From Zizania palustris (lineage: Eukaryota > Streptophyta > Magnoliopsida > Poales > Poaceae), in contig JAAALK010000289.1 in NCBI GenBank assembly GCA_019279435.1, forward strand, positions 5,090,342-5,154,341: a DNA stretch of 64,000 nucleotides, written 5' to 3'. Both the position numbers and the translations under genes were made by a program. Below, piece after piece: positions 43,139 through 55,340 of this stretch. Below the pieces are notes generated by a model. It saw only the letters and a program-made list of their open reading frames with translations. It ran no database searches and was not told the origin of the DNA. Each line of letters begins with the position of its first letter. The stretch's first letter is position 1.

Positions 43139-43985
43139 TTATGAAGTTTGAGTCCATAAGGCTCTATATGGACTCAAGCATGCTCCTTGGGCATGGTATG
43201 ATAGACTTATGTCTTTTCTGCTTGAGCAAGGGTATTTGATGGGATCTATAGATAAAACCCATTTTACACTCAAGCATGGCAAAGATTTCCTCCTAGTTCA
43301 AATTTACGTTGACGATATCATCTTTGGTGGCTCTTCTCATGCTTTGGTTGCCGAGTTTGCAGAGACTATGAGCAGAGAGTTCAAGATGTCCATGATGGGC
43401 GAACTCACATTTTTCATTGGTTTGCAAATCAAGCAAAGCAAACAAGATACCTTTGTCCACCAGACGAAGTACACCAAGGACCTGCTCAAGAAGTTTTGTA
43501 TGGCTGATGTAAAGCCCCTCGCCACTCCAATGGCTACTTCAATAGCATTGGATCCTGATGAAGATGGGCAAGCCATTGATCAGAAGGAGTTCCGAAGCAT
43601 GATCGGCTCCCACCTCTACTTGACTGCTACGAGGCCGGACATACACTTCGTTGTGTGTCTGTGCGCTTGTTTTTAGGCCTCTCCACGAGCTTCGCACCGC
43701 CAAGCGGTAAAGCACATTCTCAGGTATCTCACGCATAACCTCGAATTTGGCATTTGGTATTTTGCATCTTCCTCTTTGTGTCATCGTGGCTATTCAGATA
43801 CAGATTTTGCTGGGTGTAGAATTGATAGGAAGAGTACCTCTGGTACTTATCATTTTCTGGGTACTTCTCTTGTTTGTTGGTCTTTCCACAAACAGTATAG
43901 CATTGCATACTCTATGGCTGAGGCCGAATATGTTGTTGCAGCTAGCTGTTGCTAACAGATTTTGTGGATGGTTTCCACTTTATGA
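43139..43985 (+). pseudogene. pol: Cop-C reverse transcriptase (3' part) and RNase H
   Basis: The first part of RT is deleted. Sequence resumes at KALYGLKHAPWAWYDRLM (43158 on). The catalytic YVDDIIFGG lies near 43306. The same point that is TAG in Cop-A and Cop-B is CAA (Gln) here (FFIGLQIKQSK). RNase H reads YSDTDFAGCRIDRKSTSG and AEAEYVVAASC and breaks off after WMVSTL near 43985. Stops lie at 43674 and near 43953. Confidence 0.85.
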
Positions 43986-43989
43986 AGCA

Positions 43990-44345
43990 TTCATTTGAGG
44001 CCTGCTCCCTTATCATAGCTGAATTCCTCATTACAGTCAGTTTTGTCTGTTTTCAGCACTCCAAAGTACGAAGCCTAGTACCAGTTACTAGTGCAGAGTA
44101 TTTGTTCGGAGCTCTTTGAGGGAAACGTACTTGTGTGAAGTACAGTAGTGTGAATCCTGTTCGAAGGCACCTCGTGTGCGGAGCCTGCACTATCTTCGCA
44201 GTGTTCATTATGTGTTTAGGTTTCTAAGTGCGAGCGAAGTGTTCTGAACTTCGAACTTTTACCCCATTTTGAAGCCTGTGTTCGGAGTGTGTTCGATACC
44301 TCCGAACTAGACAATCCAAAGGGTGTGTTTGAAGTCTGTCCAGAA
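43990..44345. other. Unassigned stretch between Cop-C and Tat-C
   Basis: No gene is seen. The sequence is rich in gaagc/ttcgg/ttcgaa words like the copia LTRs here, so it may be a piece of the lost Cop-C LTR or 3' region. I could not align it to any other segment in the window. Confidence 0.4.
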
Positions 44346-44929
44346 GAGCAAAATTTTAAAAGCTCCCATACCGATAAATCGACTATTGCCATGTTAACCG
44401 ATTTATCAATGGGGATGATTTCCACTTGATTGTCGACCCACTGTACGAGACTTTGATGCATTGTCGACGGAACACAGCAATTTGCGTGGATCCAATCACG
44501 TCCCAGCAGTAGACTATAGGATCATTTTCCTTCTATGACGACAAACGTGGTTGGCATTGTTTTACTCTCCAGCTGTCAGTTCTGCATTTAGCACCCCCAT
44601 CGTTTCCAACGAGTTGCCACCGAAGTCCCTCAGCACCATATTGGTTTTAACGAGGTCTTCTAGACCTTTCCTAGCTTATGGAAAGTGGCATATGGCATCA
44701 AGTTGACGGTGGCTCCTCCATCTATCATCATTTTGGACATCGGCTTTCCATTGACCAGTCCTTTAATATAGACAGGTCTCAGGTGCCGATGTCTGGGGTC
44801 TTCTGGTTTGTTGAATGTCGTCGATTGAGGCGCTAGCACCAACTGAGCTGTCACCTCGGTTTGTTCGTCATTATTATTGGGAGTGGCTCGATATTCCGCA
44901 GGGAGAAAGAACTCCATGTTTACCCCCAC
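44346..44929 (-). pseudogene. Tat-C protease
   Basis: The active-site block reads MMIDGGATVNLMPYATFHKL on the minus strand (about 44730-44680). Before it stand FNKPEDPRHRHLRPVYIKG and a charged gag-like leader. Downstream are DFGGNSLETMGVLNAELT and, after stops, remnants of the protease end (STAGT, LDPRKLLCS, then MHQSLVQWVDNQVEIIP). It breaks off near 44346, just where RT should start to be encoded. Several in-frame stops are present. Confidence 0.8.
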
Positions 44930-44989
44930 GTCTCTCTTGTCATCGTGATCAGCCTTCTCCTTAATTCATCATTCACTATTGATCCTTGA

Positions 44990-47114
44990 CCGATCAGTTT
45001 TAACTTCATGGTCTAATTCCCTCAACTCTTTCTGTCGCATCTGTTGCACTCTTATTTTCTGGTTCTTCATGAAGATCCTGGTGGGGCACCATTGTGGATT
45101 TTCCCATAATGGAACTGCCATCGGTTGATTGATCACTCTCTTTGGCATTGATGGGACCGAGCCTCTCAAGTATCGATTGCCTTAATGGTGGCAGTCTCTA
45201 ACGAATGTCAGTCCTTCCTTGATTGCGTGACTTTACCCTATTGCTATGGGAGCTATAGTCATTCCTCCACTTGCTACTGTCGTCGCCGCAATCAAGACAG
45301 TTATCTAGTGATGGAAGGCGCAATCCCTCATTCCAGCAAAATCTGAAGAATTCACAATTCCAATGGGGGTTGAGCCGTGAGTAGTCTGGATCATCCTCAC
45401 TGCCTACATCTTCCCTTGACTTTATTTTGTACTTGTCGACCAGGTCTGACGATCAGGTCCGACTCGTGCTGGTACGCCTATCTTTCTCCATGCGCTGATC
45501 GCTGGCATGGTGCGCATGTACCATGTTGACCGGGAAAGGATGCTCGTCAATGTTCATCGACTTCTTCCCATTGTCGAACTTGATCCGGCCTTGCTCCACG
45601 AATGACTGAATCTGCTGTCTGAATACCTTGGATTCGTTAGTGTGGTGTGATGGAGAATTTTGCCACTTACAGTACTTCTTTTTCTTCAGCTTGTCAACAG
45701 TCGATATCACATGATTGGGTGGCAGCTGGATCTGTTTCTCTTTGAGTAGTAAGTCGAATATCCTATCGGCTTTACTGATGTCAAAATCATATTTTTATTC
45801 CTTATCGGATGCTTTCACCTAGGGACATGCGATCTGCTTCTTGTTTCTAGATCATTTGGCTAGCCTGACTTCTACATTGGACTCGCTATCCTCGTCAGAT
45901 TCTGAAGGGTATATTTGAGTATGTGCAACTTTCTTTTGATATTTATCCCTTCTTACTTCGTGGAACTGGCTCTCATGTGCCGATACCCTCTATACCAGGT
46001 GTGAGAGGCTCTCGAACTCTTGTGATGAAAATCTATCCTTTATCAGTTTTAGGAGTCCTTGGAACACCAACTAGGCTAACTGTGCGTCACTGAGGTTCAG
46101 GTTGTAGCATCTGCTTCTAACGTCGCAAAACCTCTGTGCATAATCTTGTACTGACTCATCCATCCTCTGCTTTACTACCATCAAGTCAGTGAGTTTCATC
46201 TCATGTATGTCGGTGAAGAAATATCGGCCGATGCCTCCCCACACTAGGAGAGAAAACAGTTGATGGGCTCAATCGTGGAGACTGAGCCTTTCCTTGAGAA
46301 CTTGGTGAAGTCAGGAATTTTGTATCAGCTCGGTAGTGGCACTCAATCAAACCACTCTTGGTACGGTCACCAATACACATATGTCTGGTCCTTGGGCTGG
46401 AGCCCAAATTGGTCCTGAATAACTTCAGTGATTCGGTTCACCCAATCATCATTTTGTTGGTTCGGCATGAGATAACGGTCAGTCATTGGAGCCTGTTGGT
46501 ATTGATCCAATCGAACAACATTATATCTATGTTGTTCATTGGAATAGGGTGGTACTCCGTAGTATGCGGTCTGATGGTATCCAGGGGATGTCACCAGGTG
46601 CCCCCCATTGGCGGCATGAGGCCGGGTAGAATATTCCTCGCAACTCTGTATGTGGGTTGGGGTACATCTTGCCTGATCGGCCTTTGTGGTGCAGCCAAAG
46701 GCTGGGATGGCGGCGTGCCCCTCCCGAAGACATACGTGTTATGTGATGGGTCCTGTCTGCCTAGCACTTGTAGCATAGGGGTAGGTAGCGGGGCCATCAT
46801 GTTCCCTTCACCACCAAACAAAGTTTTTGATGGATAATGCCTCACCGGCCCTTGTGGTGGTGGCGTCGCCAAGGGTGTTGAGGATTTTGTAGTATACGAG
46901 GATGATTGATGGGGAAGTGCACTAGGCCTTGCGCCGGCTGCTGAGCTATCGTGTCGTCAACAATCTTCTTGATTAGCCCATGCAAGTTATTGACCAATAC
47001 CTCGGACTGATTGATAAGAGCGTGATGGAGAGCATTGTCGATGGCTTCTTGAAATCTGATCTGAGGACTCTCAGTCCGTTGGATGATCTCCCCGGCCAAG
47101 GCTGGCCTTGGCAA
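44990..47114 (-). pseudogene. gag: Tat-C gag
   Basis: Minus-strand fragments of a Tat-type gag in order: an N-terminal part with IDNALHHALINQSEVLVNNL (about 47040), a Gln/Tyr/Pro-rich stretch (46870-46380), the gag core with YKIPDFTKFSRKGSVSTIE and, after a gap, MDESVQDYAQRFCDVRSRC (46180-46110), FSSQEFESLSHLV, and a Cys/His segment KYCKWQNSPSHHTNESKVFR (about 45675) in which the usual last Cys of the knuckle is replaced by Ser. MNIDEHPFPVNMV follows. Many stops and small deletions are present. The fragments are collinear with gags of other grass Tat elements. Confidence 0.8.
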
Positions 47115-48116
47115 TTGGTTCTTCTAAATGGGGCTAGGTCAGGTCATATCAAAGGCCTCGAGACACAACTTCTAGTAGTTTTCCACATGGTCCTATATCT
47201 CTGACCTTTGTTCATTGGTCAACACCTCCATTGTAACCGGGATGATGTTATTGTTGTCGATCTCACCCACCATGGATGAGCTGTCCGAAGGGTGTCCCAC
47301 CAGGCATTCCAGAAAGCGTGTTGGAGTCATTTTTGGTCACACGCGTGATCTAAGAGGTCTGTTTAACTCCAGTGCGGGTCCTACAATCTTAGAAGAAAAA
47401 GGGGGCTCTAAGCATGCCAATCAGTTTGACACTACAACTGATAAGGGAAAGAAAGAATGATATTAGTAGAAAAGTCGATCGGCTACCAAGCCGATGACCA
47501 TGGTGATATAAAAGAAATGTGGATAGTGGCATCGATCGGCTATCGAATCGATGACCATAGCTAGATTATCAGGATCTAATAATACCATCGGCCGATAAGA
47601 CATACATCCCACGCACAAAGGTCGATGAATATCTTCCAATGGAAACAAAATTAAGTATGGAATTAAAGATAACCTATCGACTTGTACTCCGATAGAAACT
47701 AAATTTAGCATACCAGAGAATGCATCCATACTATCAAACTATCATAACAACAAGATTAAACTTAACCAAGGCAGTCGCTAAATCATGATTAATCAACAGT
47801 ACATTAACATATCAAGCATGCTTTATTCAGATAAATGGTGCACAATATGAATCAGATACAATAGATCAAGATGTCAAACTTAACCGATAAAGCCTTGAGC
47901 CTCTATACCTAACTCACATCAATCTAAGAGATCGTGATGATGCAGCCTTAGACTTAGCAATCACACCAAGATAAACTAGTGACTGTACTAACCAGGCCGA
48001 TGCCTCAAGAGATCGATACGATACAGCCTTAAGAACACCAATCCAATTAATACGACCGTCGGAGTGGCAGGACTCACCTCTTCGCGGAGATCGAAACAAT
48101 GCAACCCAGCTCTAAG
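47115..48116 (-). other. Tat-C untranslated leader
   Basis: No coding domain is seen. The sequence is dotted with cgatcggc/gccgatg/atcggccgata words, which also occur at 24180-24240 in the 3' part of Tat-C. This supports the two parts being one element family. Confidence 0.5.
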
Positions 48117-48472
48117 TGTCAAGTCCCGCCGAGATTAACCTTGGAAGCCAAGGGTGGCGATGTGCTGAGAGTATTTTGTGGTTGTGTATGTTGTCTTCTT
48201 TTTACCTAGCTAATAGTCACATATTTATAGTTCAGAGATTTACCGTCCGTTACGATAACCATAACTGATTCCAGATTTATCTTTGTCTACCTTCATCCTC
48301 ATCGGCTTCTTCGTATCTGGCCGCGTATAACCACCTTGACGGAGTTCTTTGACCATCCTTTGACTAGAATCCTTTGACTTCTAATGACCATGCGGCACTC
48401 CTAATGAGCCTAGTCTTTTACCAAATCTTAGCATCAAGAGTTGCAAAACATATGTTTATTGCTTATCTAACA
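48117..48472 (-). repeat. Probable Tat-C 5' LTR
   Basis: On the minus strand the segment starts TGTTAGATAAGC at 48472 and ends ACTTGACA at 48117 (TG...CA, 356 bp). A TATA box (ctataaatatg, plus strand about 48219-48229) lies about two thirds of the way in. The partner LTR is outside the window, so the ends are inferred from terminal bases and position before the leader. Confidence 0.5.
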
Positions 48473-48493
48473 TTATATAGTTTTCAATTCTAA

Positions 48494-48837
48494 GGGGGTG
48501 TTTGTTTCCTTAGTCCAAAATTTAATCTCATCACATCGAATGTTTAGATAGTATTTTGAAGTATTAAATGCAGACTATGTACAAAACTCATTCATAATCG
48601 GTGGATTATTCGCGAGACGAATCTAATAAGCCTAATTACACCATGATTTGACAATGTGATGCTACAGTAAACATTTGCTAATCATGGATTAATTAGGCTT
48701 AATAAATTTATCTCGCGAATAATCTCTCGATTTTGCAATTATTTTTATAATCAGTTCACGTTTACTCCTTCAAATTGATGTCTAAACATACGATTTGACA
48801 CGGACTAAACTTTAGTCCATAAAACTAAACAGCACCC
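48494..48837. mobile_element. MITE, non-coding DNA element with GGGGGTGTTTG-type ends
   Basis: About 344 bp. The left end gggggtgtttgtttcc...tagtcc and the right end, reverse-complemented (gggtgctgtttag...tggactaaagttta), are imperfect inverted repeats. The interior has two facing arms (cgcgagacgaatctaataagc and attaggcttaataaattta...tcgcg) so the whole can fold on itself. This is a sequence type very common near grass genes. TAA stands at the left edge and ATA at the right, so the target duplication is not clean. Tourist/PIF-Harbinger type is likely but unproven. Confidence 0.75.
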
Positions 48838-49164
48838 ATATACTTATGATTATTTGTATTCTTATTATTGTATGTTTGACACCTTTAAACATAATTTATA
48901 CCAACAATACGTTTTGCGTGTCTCGCCGTGTGATGTACTATATTTTATATTTTAGAACGAGGTACTACAACCTGATATTTCAGGGTTAGACCGGCCGAAA
49001 CAATGGATTATTTCTCTTGCGTAATTAATCCACGCCGATTGATTCCTTGTTTGGACTGCTTCTGCTACAAGGGAAAACTGAAGCTTAATTAACAGCAATT
49101 TGCTTTGATGTCAGTGAAAATGTCATCAAGATTTTTTCATCGGCTCCTGTTTCGTGGATCGATA
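48838..49164. other. Intergenic stretch without recognised features
   Basis: AT-rich, no coding frame of note, no terminal repeats seen. It may be unique host DNA or old repeat remnants. Confidence 0.5.
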
Positions 49165-49380
49165 TGTTGTAAATTGAAGAAGGCAAGACACAAAAGATTG
49201 AATACAAACACAGAATGAGAAAATGAACTATCTTTATTGATTGTTGTTTATACATATTTATAGATATGAAACAGTTTTAGTGTTTGGCGTCGTTTGGCGC
49301 AGTCGCCGCTTGTCACGTTGGTTGGAGCACATGCGCCTGCTCCAAGAGAAAGCGTCTCCTGATGATATTAACTCTTAACA
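49165..49380 (-). repeat. Cop-D 3' LTR
   Basis: 216 bp, TGTTGTAAATTG to CTTAACA on the plus strand, followed by ctccccttaa, the reverse complement of a polypurine tract (ttaaggggag). TATTTATAG at about 49255 is the reverse of a TATA box. Confidence 0.75.
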
Positions 49381-50329
49381 CTCCCCTTAATCGAATATAT
49401 TATAAAGATTAATATGATGGTTATTCCACTAAAAACCCCCGTGAGAAAAATACGAGGAATGATATGTAAAATTATTGCTAATTCATATACTCTGAAGAGT
49501 TTTAGGAGATATTATATGTCTTTGATATTTCTCTAAGAACCCTCAATGGGAAAAACTAGAAATATGACATATATTTGAGTTTAATATTGTCTCATCAAAA
49601 TTTTATATGAGAAACCTTGAAGATGAAAAACTCAAAGAACGAAAAAAGAACAATATGATGCTTTAATAAGGCATGGTGTGAGAGAACTCTCCCCCTAAAC
49701 TTATTTGAATATTCTTAAAAAAACCTCGTAGGAAAAATAGGAAAGAATATGATATGATATATTGTTAAAACTCCTTTAAAACCTTGTAGGGAAAATAAGG
49801 AAAAAATGATACAACATATAATTTGTACTTATAGTAAAACTTTTCTATGGAAAATTTTATATATCCTTTGTATATTCCTTATAAAAACTCTTTTAGAGAA
49901 AATTAGGAATATGATATATATAATATTGTGTAGATATTACCTCATTAAAAACTTTTATGAGAAAATATATAAAATTCATAAAAGAAAAGAGTATAATATT
50001 ATGTATGTACAGTTTAATCCTTTAAGGATATTCTCCCCCTAAGACTTGCAAATTATGAAACTGTCTACATTCGTGCCTTGCAAGCAGCTTTATTTTGAAA
50101 GATAATAGTAAGTGATTCAATGGAATCAATAACACAAGATATTGTATGTGGTTTATCATTGTGTGAAGCCATACATGTTTGCATTATGCTTCATATAATG
50201 AAATTATTTTAGAATGATTAGTGGATGTAGCCACTAAAATTTACTAGGTAAACTTCTATGAGATGGTTGTCCCACCATGTAAGAACACAAAATCTTGTTT
50301 GAGATATGACTTATGGGGATCAAATAAGT

Positions 50330-51120
50330 AGTCAATATTTATATATATCCAATTATATTTGGATCTTGATTTCTTTATTATTGAAATAAAATATCAAGAT
50401 CTTTGGCGCTTTGGAGATATTTTTGACTCCAGTCCAATGAAATTTAGTTGGATTAACACTATGTCTAGCAAGTAATTTTCTTTGCAAATGCGATATGAGG
50501 CCTAATGCAATTTGCAAATTACTTAAGTGTTCCAATAATGTTGAGATATGGAACCTCCAATCCTTGTATCTCTTCCTAAGGTCTCAATTGATCTTTCTCT
50601 AAATGTAGAGATCGAATGACCATAGTTGTTTTCTGGATATATGTGTTTTAGTGTATTAAAATATTCGAGTAAAGATGTTTAAGTTGTAGACCTAAAAAAT
50701 TTGGTTTTGACCAAATCCTTTTCTCGAATTCCATCATTTGAATGATTACGTACTTCATCGATATCATTAGTGCCATTGATGATATCAACATACACAGATA
50801 TAATGCAATATTATAGTGAGGATTTCTTGATGAATATATATGGGCAATCATCATTATTTGAGTATTCTTTTTATAAAGAACTCATTGAGTCGGTTGTACC
50901 AAATTCTATACGACTGTTTCAATCCATGTAATGACTTATTGAGTTTTACACAATATATGCTGCATTCGTATTTAGATTCAGAACTTTGGATTCCAATAGA
51001 ACCTTTATGTCCGAATCAAGTGACTCATAGGGATTAGTCACTATGTCTGTCAATTGTTTAGATAGACAATTCTTATACTGTCAAAGATATAATTTATCAG
51101 ACAATGATTTCACTTATTTC
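50330..51120 (-). pseudogene. Cop-D reverse transcriptase and RNase H remnants
   Basis: Minus-strand fragments read CVKLNKSLHGLKQSYRIWYN (about 50960-50900), ICVYVDIINGT (about 50795; the normal YVDD is changed to YVDI) and LLARHSVNPTKFHWTGVKNI (about 50480-50420), the last being the copia RNase H approach. Stops and small frame changes occur throughout. It is clearly non-functional. Confidence 0.75.
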
Positions 51121-51857
51121 TGGAGAGAATGCTTGATTGAAAAATCAATTTGGCTTTTTGCGTGAACCCTTGTGTTACGAGCCTCGTCTTATGTCTCACC
51201 ACATTATGATTTTCATACCATTTATAGATGAAAATATATTTGAAACCCACAGGGAAGGTTTTGGAGGTGTAGGTATTATTGATGATAATACCTTTCTTTT
51301 GTCAGGGAGGCTAACTTTGCTTGAATTACCTCTTTTATTTGTTCCAGTCCGAGCGCGTTTTTGCACTTGACCATGGATTTTGAATCTGGATATTTTAGAG
51401 GTTTTCATTAATTTATGTAGATAATTATATGTCGACAATCGTAGTCTTATGATTATATGTTTCTCTAGACTCGAGATAATTGATGAAATCTTTTAAACCT
51501 TAGTTGACGGTTTTTGTATTTCCCAATATGAGGATGTTATGGTGTTTTGATGTCCCAGTATCAGATATTGAGTGCACTGTTGATACGGGAGGTGGATGTG
51601 GTTAATCCACTTGGTATTTCTCAATGCTAGGTTTATTTGCATTTACTAGTTTAGAAGTTTTATTTTGCTATTTTCTCGTACATCTACGAGAAGTATTACC
51701 CTTAGAATTTGTATCAATTTATGATTGGACATTTAATTCAACGGGTTCCTTTATGCTTGTAAGAAGCTTCACACTTGTAGGTAATCATACTTCTCTCTTT
51801 ATCGATTTGATTAGGGAGTTGAATAGTTTTATTTGGTACCTCTATTATTTATGATAT

Positions 51858-52851
51858 TGTTGGGAGAATAAGTTTTCCCTTGAACAAGGCCAAATGACGT
51901 CAGCCTCCGACAGCCTTCGGCCCGGAGCCCAACACTATCGAAGCTTGTTCCTTTCTGAAGAAGCTGTTTCCAAGTCCCAAGGTTCACTTCGAAGCCCTCT
52001 GGAGCGAGGCCTCCGAACCCCTTCGGAGCCCTCCGGAGCGAAGCCCTCAAGATCCCTTAAAGTTTGCCAGAAGCTAAGTCTCAGGCTAACTTCGAAGTTA
52101 GCCTCAGAGCCTTGTTCGGAGTCAACCTTCGAGCCTTGCTCGGAGTCAACCTTCGAGCTCTGTTCAGAGTTAACCCTCGAACCCTGTTCGGAGTTAACCT
52201 TCGAGATCCCTTTGGAGCCCCTCAGAGCCAGTCTCCAGACCCTTTCCAGCCAATTCAAAGCTAAGTCTCCGAGAACCCAGTTCGGAGCCCAGTTCGGAGT
52301 ATACTTCGAAGTCCACTTCGGAGTGTACTTCGAAGCCTCCCTTGCAGCCTCCGCCTGAAGAGATACGGACCCTACTCTGAATCCAGCAGATATTTACACC
52401 TCGCTACAGTGTAGAAGTCATACCAGGGGCCCCTCTGCCTCCAGTATGTCGTTTAGCTGGTCAAAGAAGTGACATTGTCTGACACATCTGTAAAGCTGTA
52501 AAGCACTTTGTACAGTAGCTAACTCCTTTTTCCCTTTTTACCCCTATAAGCCTAGGACTTATAGAGGGCATTTTGGTCTTTTCCTTTGGCCTGCGTGCCT
52601 ATAAAAGCAGGGCCAAGCCCTTGTAACAGGTTAGCTTCTCCAGGGCCATGAGAACCCTGGAACTCACTATACTATACCAAGGCATGCTATGCCAAATCCA
52701 CCACAAACTGGACGTAGGGCTATTATCCCTTAGGAGAGGTTCGAACCAGTATAAATCCTTTCTTCTTCTGAGAGAACCCTTTGAGGTTCATTTTACACAC
52801 CATACACACACATACAAAACCTGTGTTGTAGCTAACACAATTGCTACAACA
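51858..52851 (+). repeat. sLTR-3: solo LTR inside Cop-D
   Basis: 994 bp, TGTTGGGAGA to CTACAACA, with a perfect target duplication GATAT (51853-51857 and 52852-52856). TATAAAAG at 52600-52607 gives plus orientation. It is GC-richer than its surroundings and rich in ttcgaa/ttcgg words (51940-52350), with four 24-bp tandem repeats. No matching full element is in the window, so its family is unknown; gypsy is more likely from the TGTTGGG start. Confidence 0.93.
52107..52202 (+). repeat. Four 24-bp tandem repeats in sLTR-3
   Basis: Units at 52107, 52131, 52155 and 52179, each like gagccttgttcggagtcaac plus cttc. Units 1 and 2 differ by one base; 3 and 4 are more diverged. They lie upstream of the TATA, in U3. 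Confidence 0.85.
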
Positions 52852-53053
52852 GATATATTCTTAGCAAAGTGATAGGGTTTTATGACATTTTTGTCATTAA
52901 TAAATGTATTTGGCAGTTTATTTGCAATATATTGCAAATTGATGATTTTCTAAATTTGAATTTTATATTTATGGGTACGTGGATTTGAGGTGTCAATGTG
53001 ATAATGTCTTTGACATTATAATAGATTTCATGGCATTCTTATTGGTACTTGAA

Positions 53054-53860
53054 TTATCCCCCGAATGATTGGAAATGTACCTCATTAAATGTAGGCATAC
53101 CGGGCAATAAATAGATTCCCTTGAGAGGGGTTTGAGATATATTGTGATTAACGGACATTAATATCTCAATATAGATCCCAAATTCCTGTGTAGGCCCATT
53201 AATGTATACTATGTTGGTGAGAATGATGCATTTGTAGCGCAACCAAATTTACGCAGATGGGAAATACTTAGTGAATTTCCACATACTATTTGTAGAGGGA
53301 AAGTTTGATATTCAGTTAGTTGTAACTGAATCAATTATGCAACATGTAAAACTAAATAACACAACATTGAGTTGGTAAATTTGTAATTCTATAATGATGG
53401 TCTAATAATATGCTTCCTCTTTATTAAATATTTTGTTTAACTATTTTGAGTGTGAATATATAGGACAAAAATATTTGAATTCCTAGGGCCTTACAATAAT
53501 GATTGAAGGCATGCAAACAAAAATTAGTAGCATGTCCATTCGAATTGATTGAATTAAATGTTCTAAATAATGAGTTCACAACTAATAAATTTTGCCATAA
53601 TTGTGGAAACACGTTTTATGTGTATAATAGACACATGTAAGATCATATAATAGATGAATCTATTAAAACCATAAAATATAAGGATAGACCGACAAATTGT
53701 TCTATAGTACCATGTGTGCCTTCTTGAATGTGTTCAAGAAATTTGAGTGGCTTTAGATGAACTTTTAATTTTATGGCCTTAGCATTATTTTCCCTATGAC
53801 ACATGTGGTGTACATAAAATTTAATAATTGAGGAAATGCAATATTATTTAAATTAGGACT
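53054..53860 (-). pseudogene. Cop-D integrase remnants
   Basis: From right to left on the minus strand: a zinc-end like remnant around 53830-53770, HYCKALGIQIFLSYIFTLK (about 53510-53450; the block before the catalytic Glu), and GPTQEFGIYIEILMSVNHNI to FNEVHFQSFGG (53190-53057), the copia integrase C-terminal part. Frames are broken by stops and shifts. No intact domain remains. Gag and protease should lie further right (to about 54850), but I cannot align them securely. Confidence 0.7.
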
Positions 53861-54850
53861 AACAAAATTGCTAGTAATTTTCTGTATCATCCAATGTTAG
53901 GATGATCAAGGCGAAAATGCCTAGTCTAGAATGCATTGACATTCTAAAAAATATTTGATATGCAACATGTGAGACGTGTTTGATGAATATGTAATATAAT
54001 TATGTAGAAGAGGTGATACTTATTGAAGTATCACTTTATTATATTCGTTATCTTAGATAAAGAGAAGTGTCTCTTCATTGTGTGTATAGGTTTTAATATG
54101 GAAACCATTTTGACAGATATTTTTATGACTTAGTGAAGTACGAGTTGAATCTAACTAATTTGTTATCCAAGATTATAACTTGAGTACTCGTAGATAGAAT
54201 AGTTATGGCATTATGTGAACCAAAATTATTGCATCACATCATGCAATTGTTAAAATATTTCCTTGTCTTTTGGTGAGACCTTAGGAATATTTCACGAAGT
54301 ATATAGTTTGTTGTACCAAGTCCCGTAGAGTCTATATGTAGAATCTTTGCATATCTTATTATGTACCAATGGTGTTTATTTGAACCAATTCATGATAATT
54401 TCTTGTCTTTATAATAATTATCTCTCATAAATAGATAGATAGCGAAGTATCTAAATATATTTTTGTATGGATACTATTTAAAGTCTTCATATAGATCATT
54501 GGTGGTATATTAAACGATCATGTTATTGTCCAAAAGATTCTCCCCATAATGTATAGTTTTAGTGGTTTTGGATCTCCCATGTGAGAGTTCAAAACCACTT
54601 ATATCATACATATGGGAGATGAAGTGTGCTTCATATTTTTGCTTTTTAATGGTATGTCTATATTCTATGGATAAGATACAAATTCACCAATTATCTAGGG
54701 CCTTAAATTTCTTAGAAGTATGATTATGATTACATTGTTGTCATATTTGGACTAAGAAATGATCTTCATTTTATTGAAGTGTCCATGTGATAACTCTTTG
54801 CGCTTGTATTTGCCTAATTCTATACTAAGGTTTCGAGTCGCAAAACCAAA

Positions 54851-55340
54851 GTTTTAAGCAAATTTTATGAACATAGTTAAACTCATCTATAATTTAAAGA
54901 CTAATAGATTATAATCATAAATAGCCATAGAGAAGACTAATAGATGATTATAATCATAGATGGCCTTAATCGTACTACTTTGTCCATTATTAAATAAATT
55001 AAGTTTTTCTCTATGTTTTCTGTCATTCTATTTTTTAGATTTATTTATAGATTAATAAATCGATCTAGATTTATCAATCCATAAATGAATGGAAAAAATA
55101 ACAGAATGACTTATATTACATAATATTTAATAAAATCATCGTCAATAATAATATAATTGCATAAAAGTATTTTCATTACTAATTACTAATATACTAATAT
55201 TATTTTTACATATCAAATCATAATATTCTTTTCTATTAACGATTTAAAATTTAGAGATTTCACTGTATTTATTATAAAGACGTCAGCTATTTAAGAATAA
55301 AGACCATATAAAACATACTAGATCACATTTTATATGATTC
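54851..55340. other. AT-rich intergenic stretch with a long hairpin
   Basis: No gene. An imperfect inverted repeat of about 43-base arms (55021-55063 and 55068-55110) around gatcta is the only structure I see: tgtcattcta...gattaataaatc facing gatttatcaatc...cagaatgac. Confidence 0.6.

Larger units (their letters stand above)
36906..43990 (+). mobile_element. Cop-C: truncated SIRE/Maximus-like copia element carrying two solo LTRs
   Basis: Both ends are lost. It starts inside gag near 36906 and breaks off inside RNase H near 43985, after WMVSTL. No own LTR could be placed. Its coding order (gag coiled coil, zinc knuckle, protease, integrase, RT, RNase H) and motifs match Cop-A/Cop-B, but the protein sequence is clearly more distant. 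Removing sLTR-1 and sLTR-2 restores continuous reading at both sites. Confidence 0.85.
49165..54850 (-). mobile_element. Cop-D: old, strongly decayed Ty1/copia element, reverse orientation
   Basis: The left LTR (3' LTR, 49165-49380) and the polypurine tract are recognisable, and the order RT/RNase H (left) then integrase (right) gives minus orientation. The DNA is strongly AT-rich and coding remnants are peppered with stops. No right LTR was found; the right edge near 54850 is a guess. It carries sLTR-3. Short LTRs and the GLKQ.. RT motif place it outside the SIRE-like group above. Confidence 0.75.

Noticed and set aside
51894..52358. 154-codon repetitive open frame in sLTR-3
   Set aside because: The repeating residues come from the 24-bp DNA repeats and the gene-like frame is inside a solo LTR.
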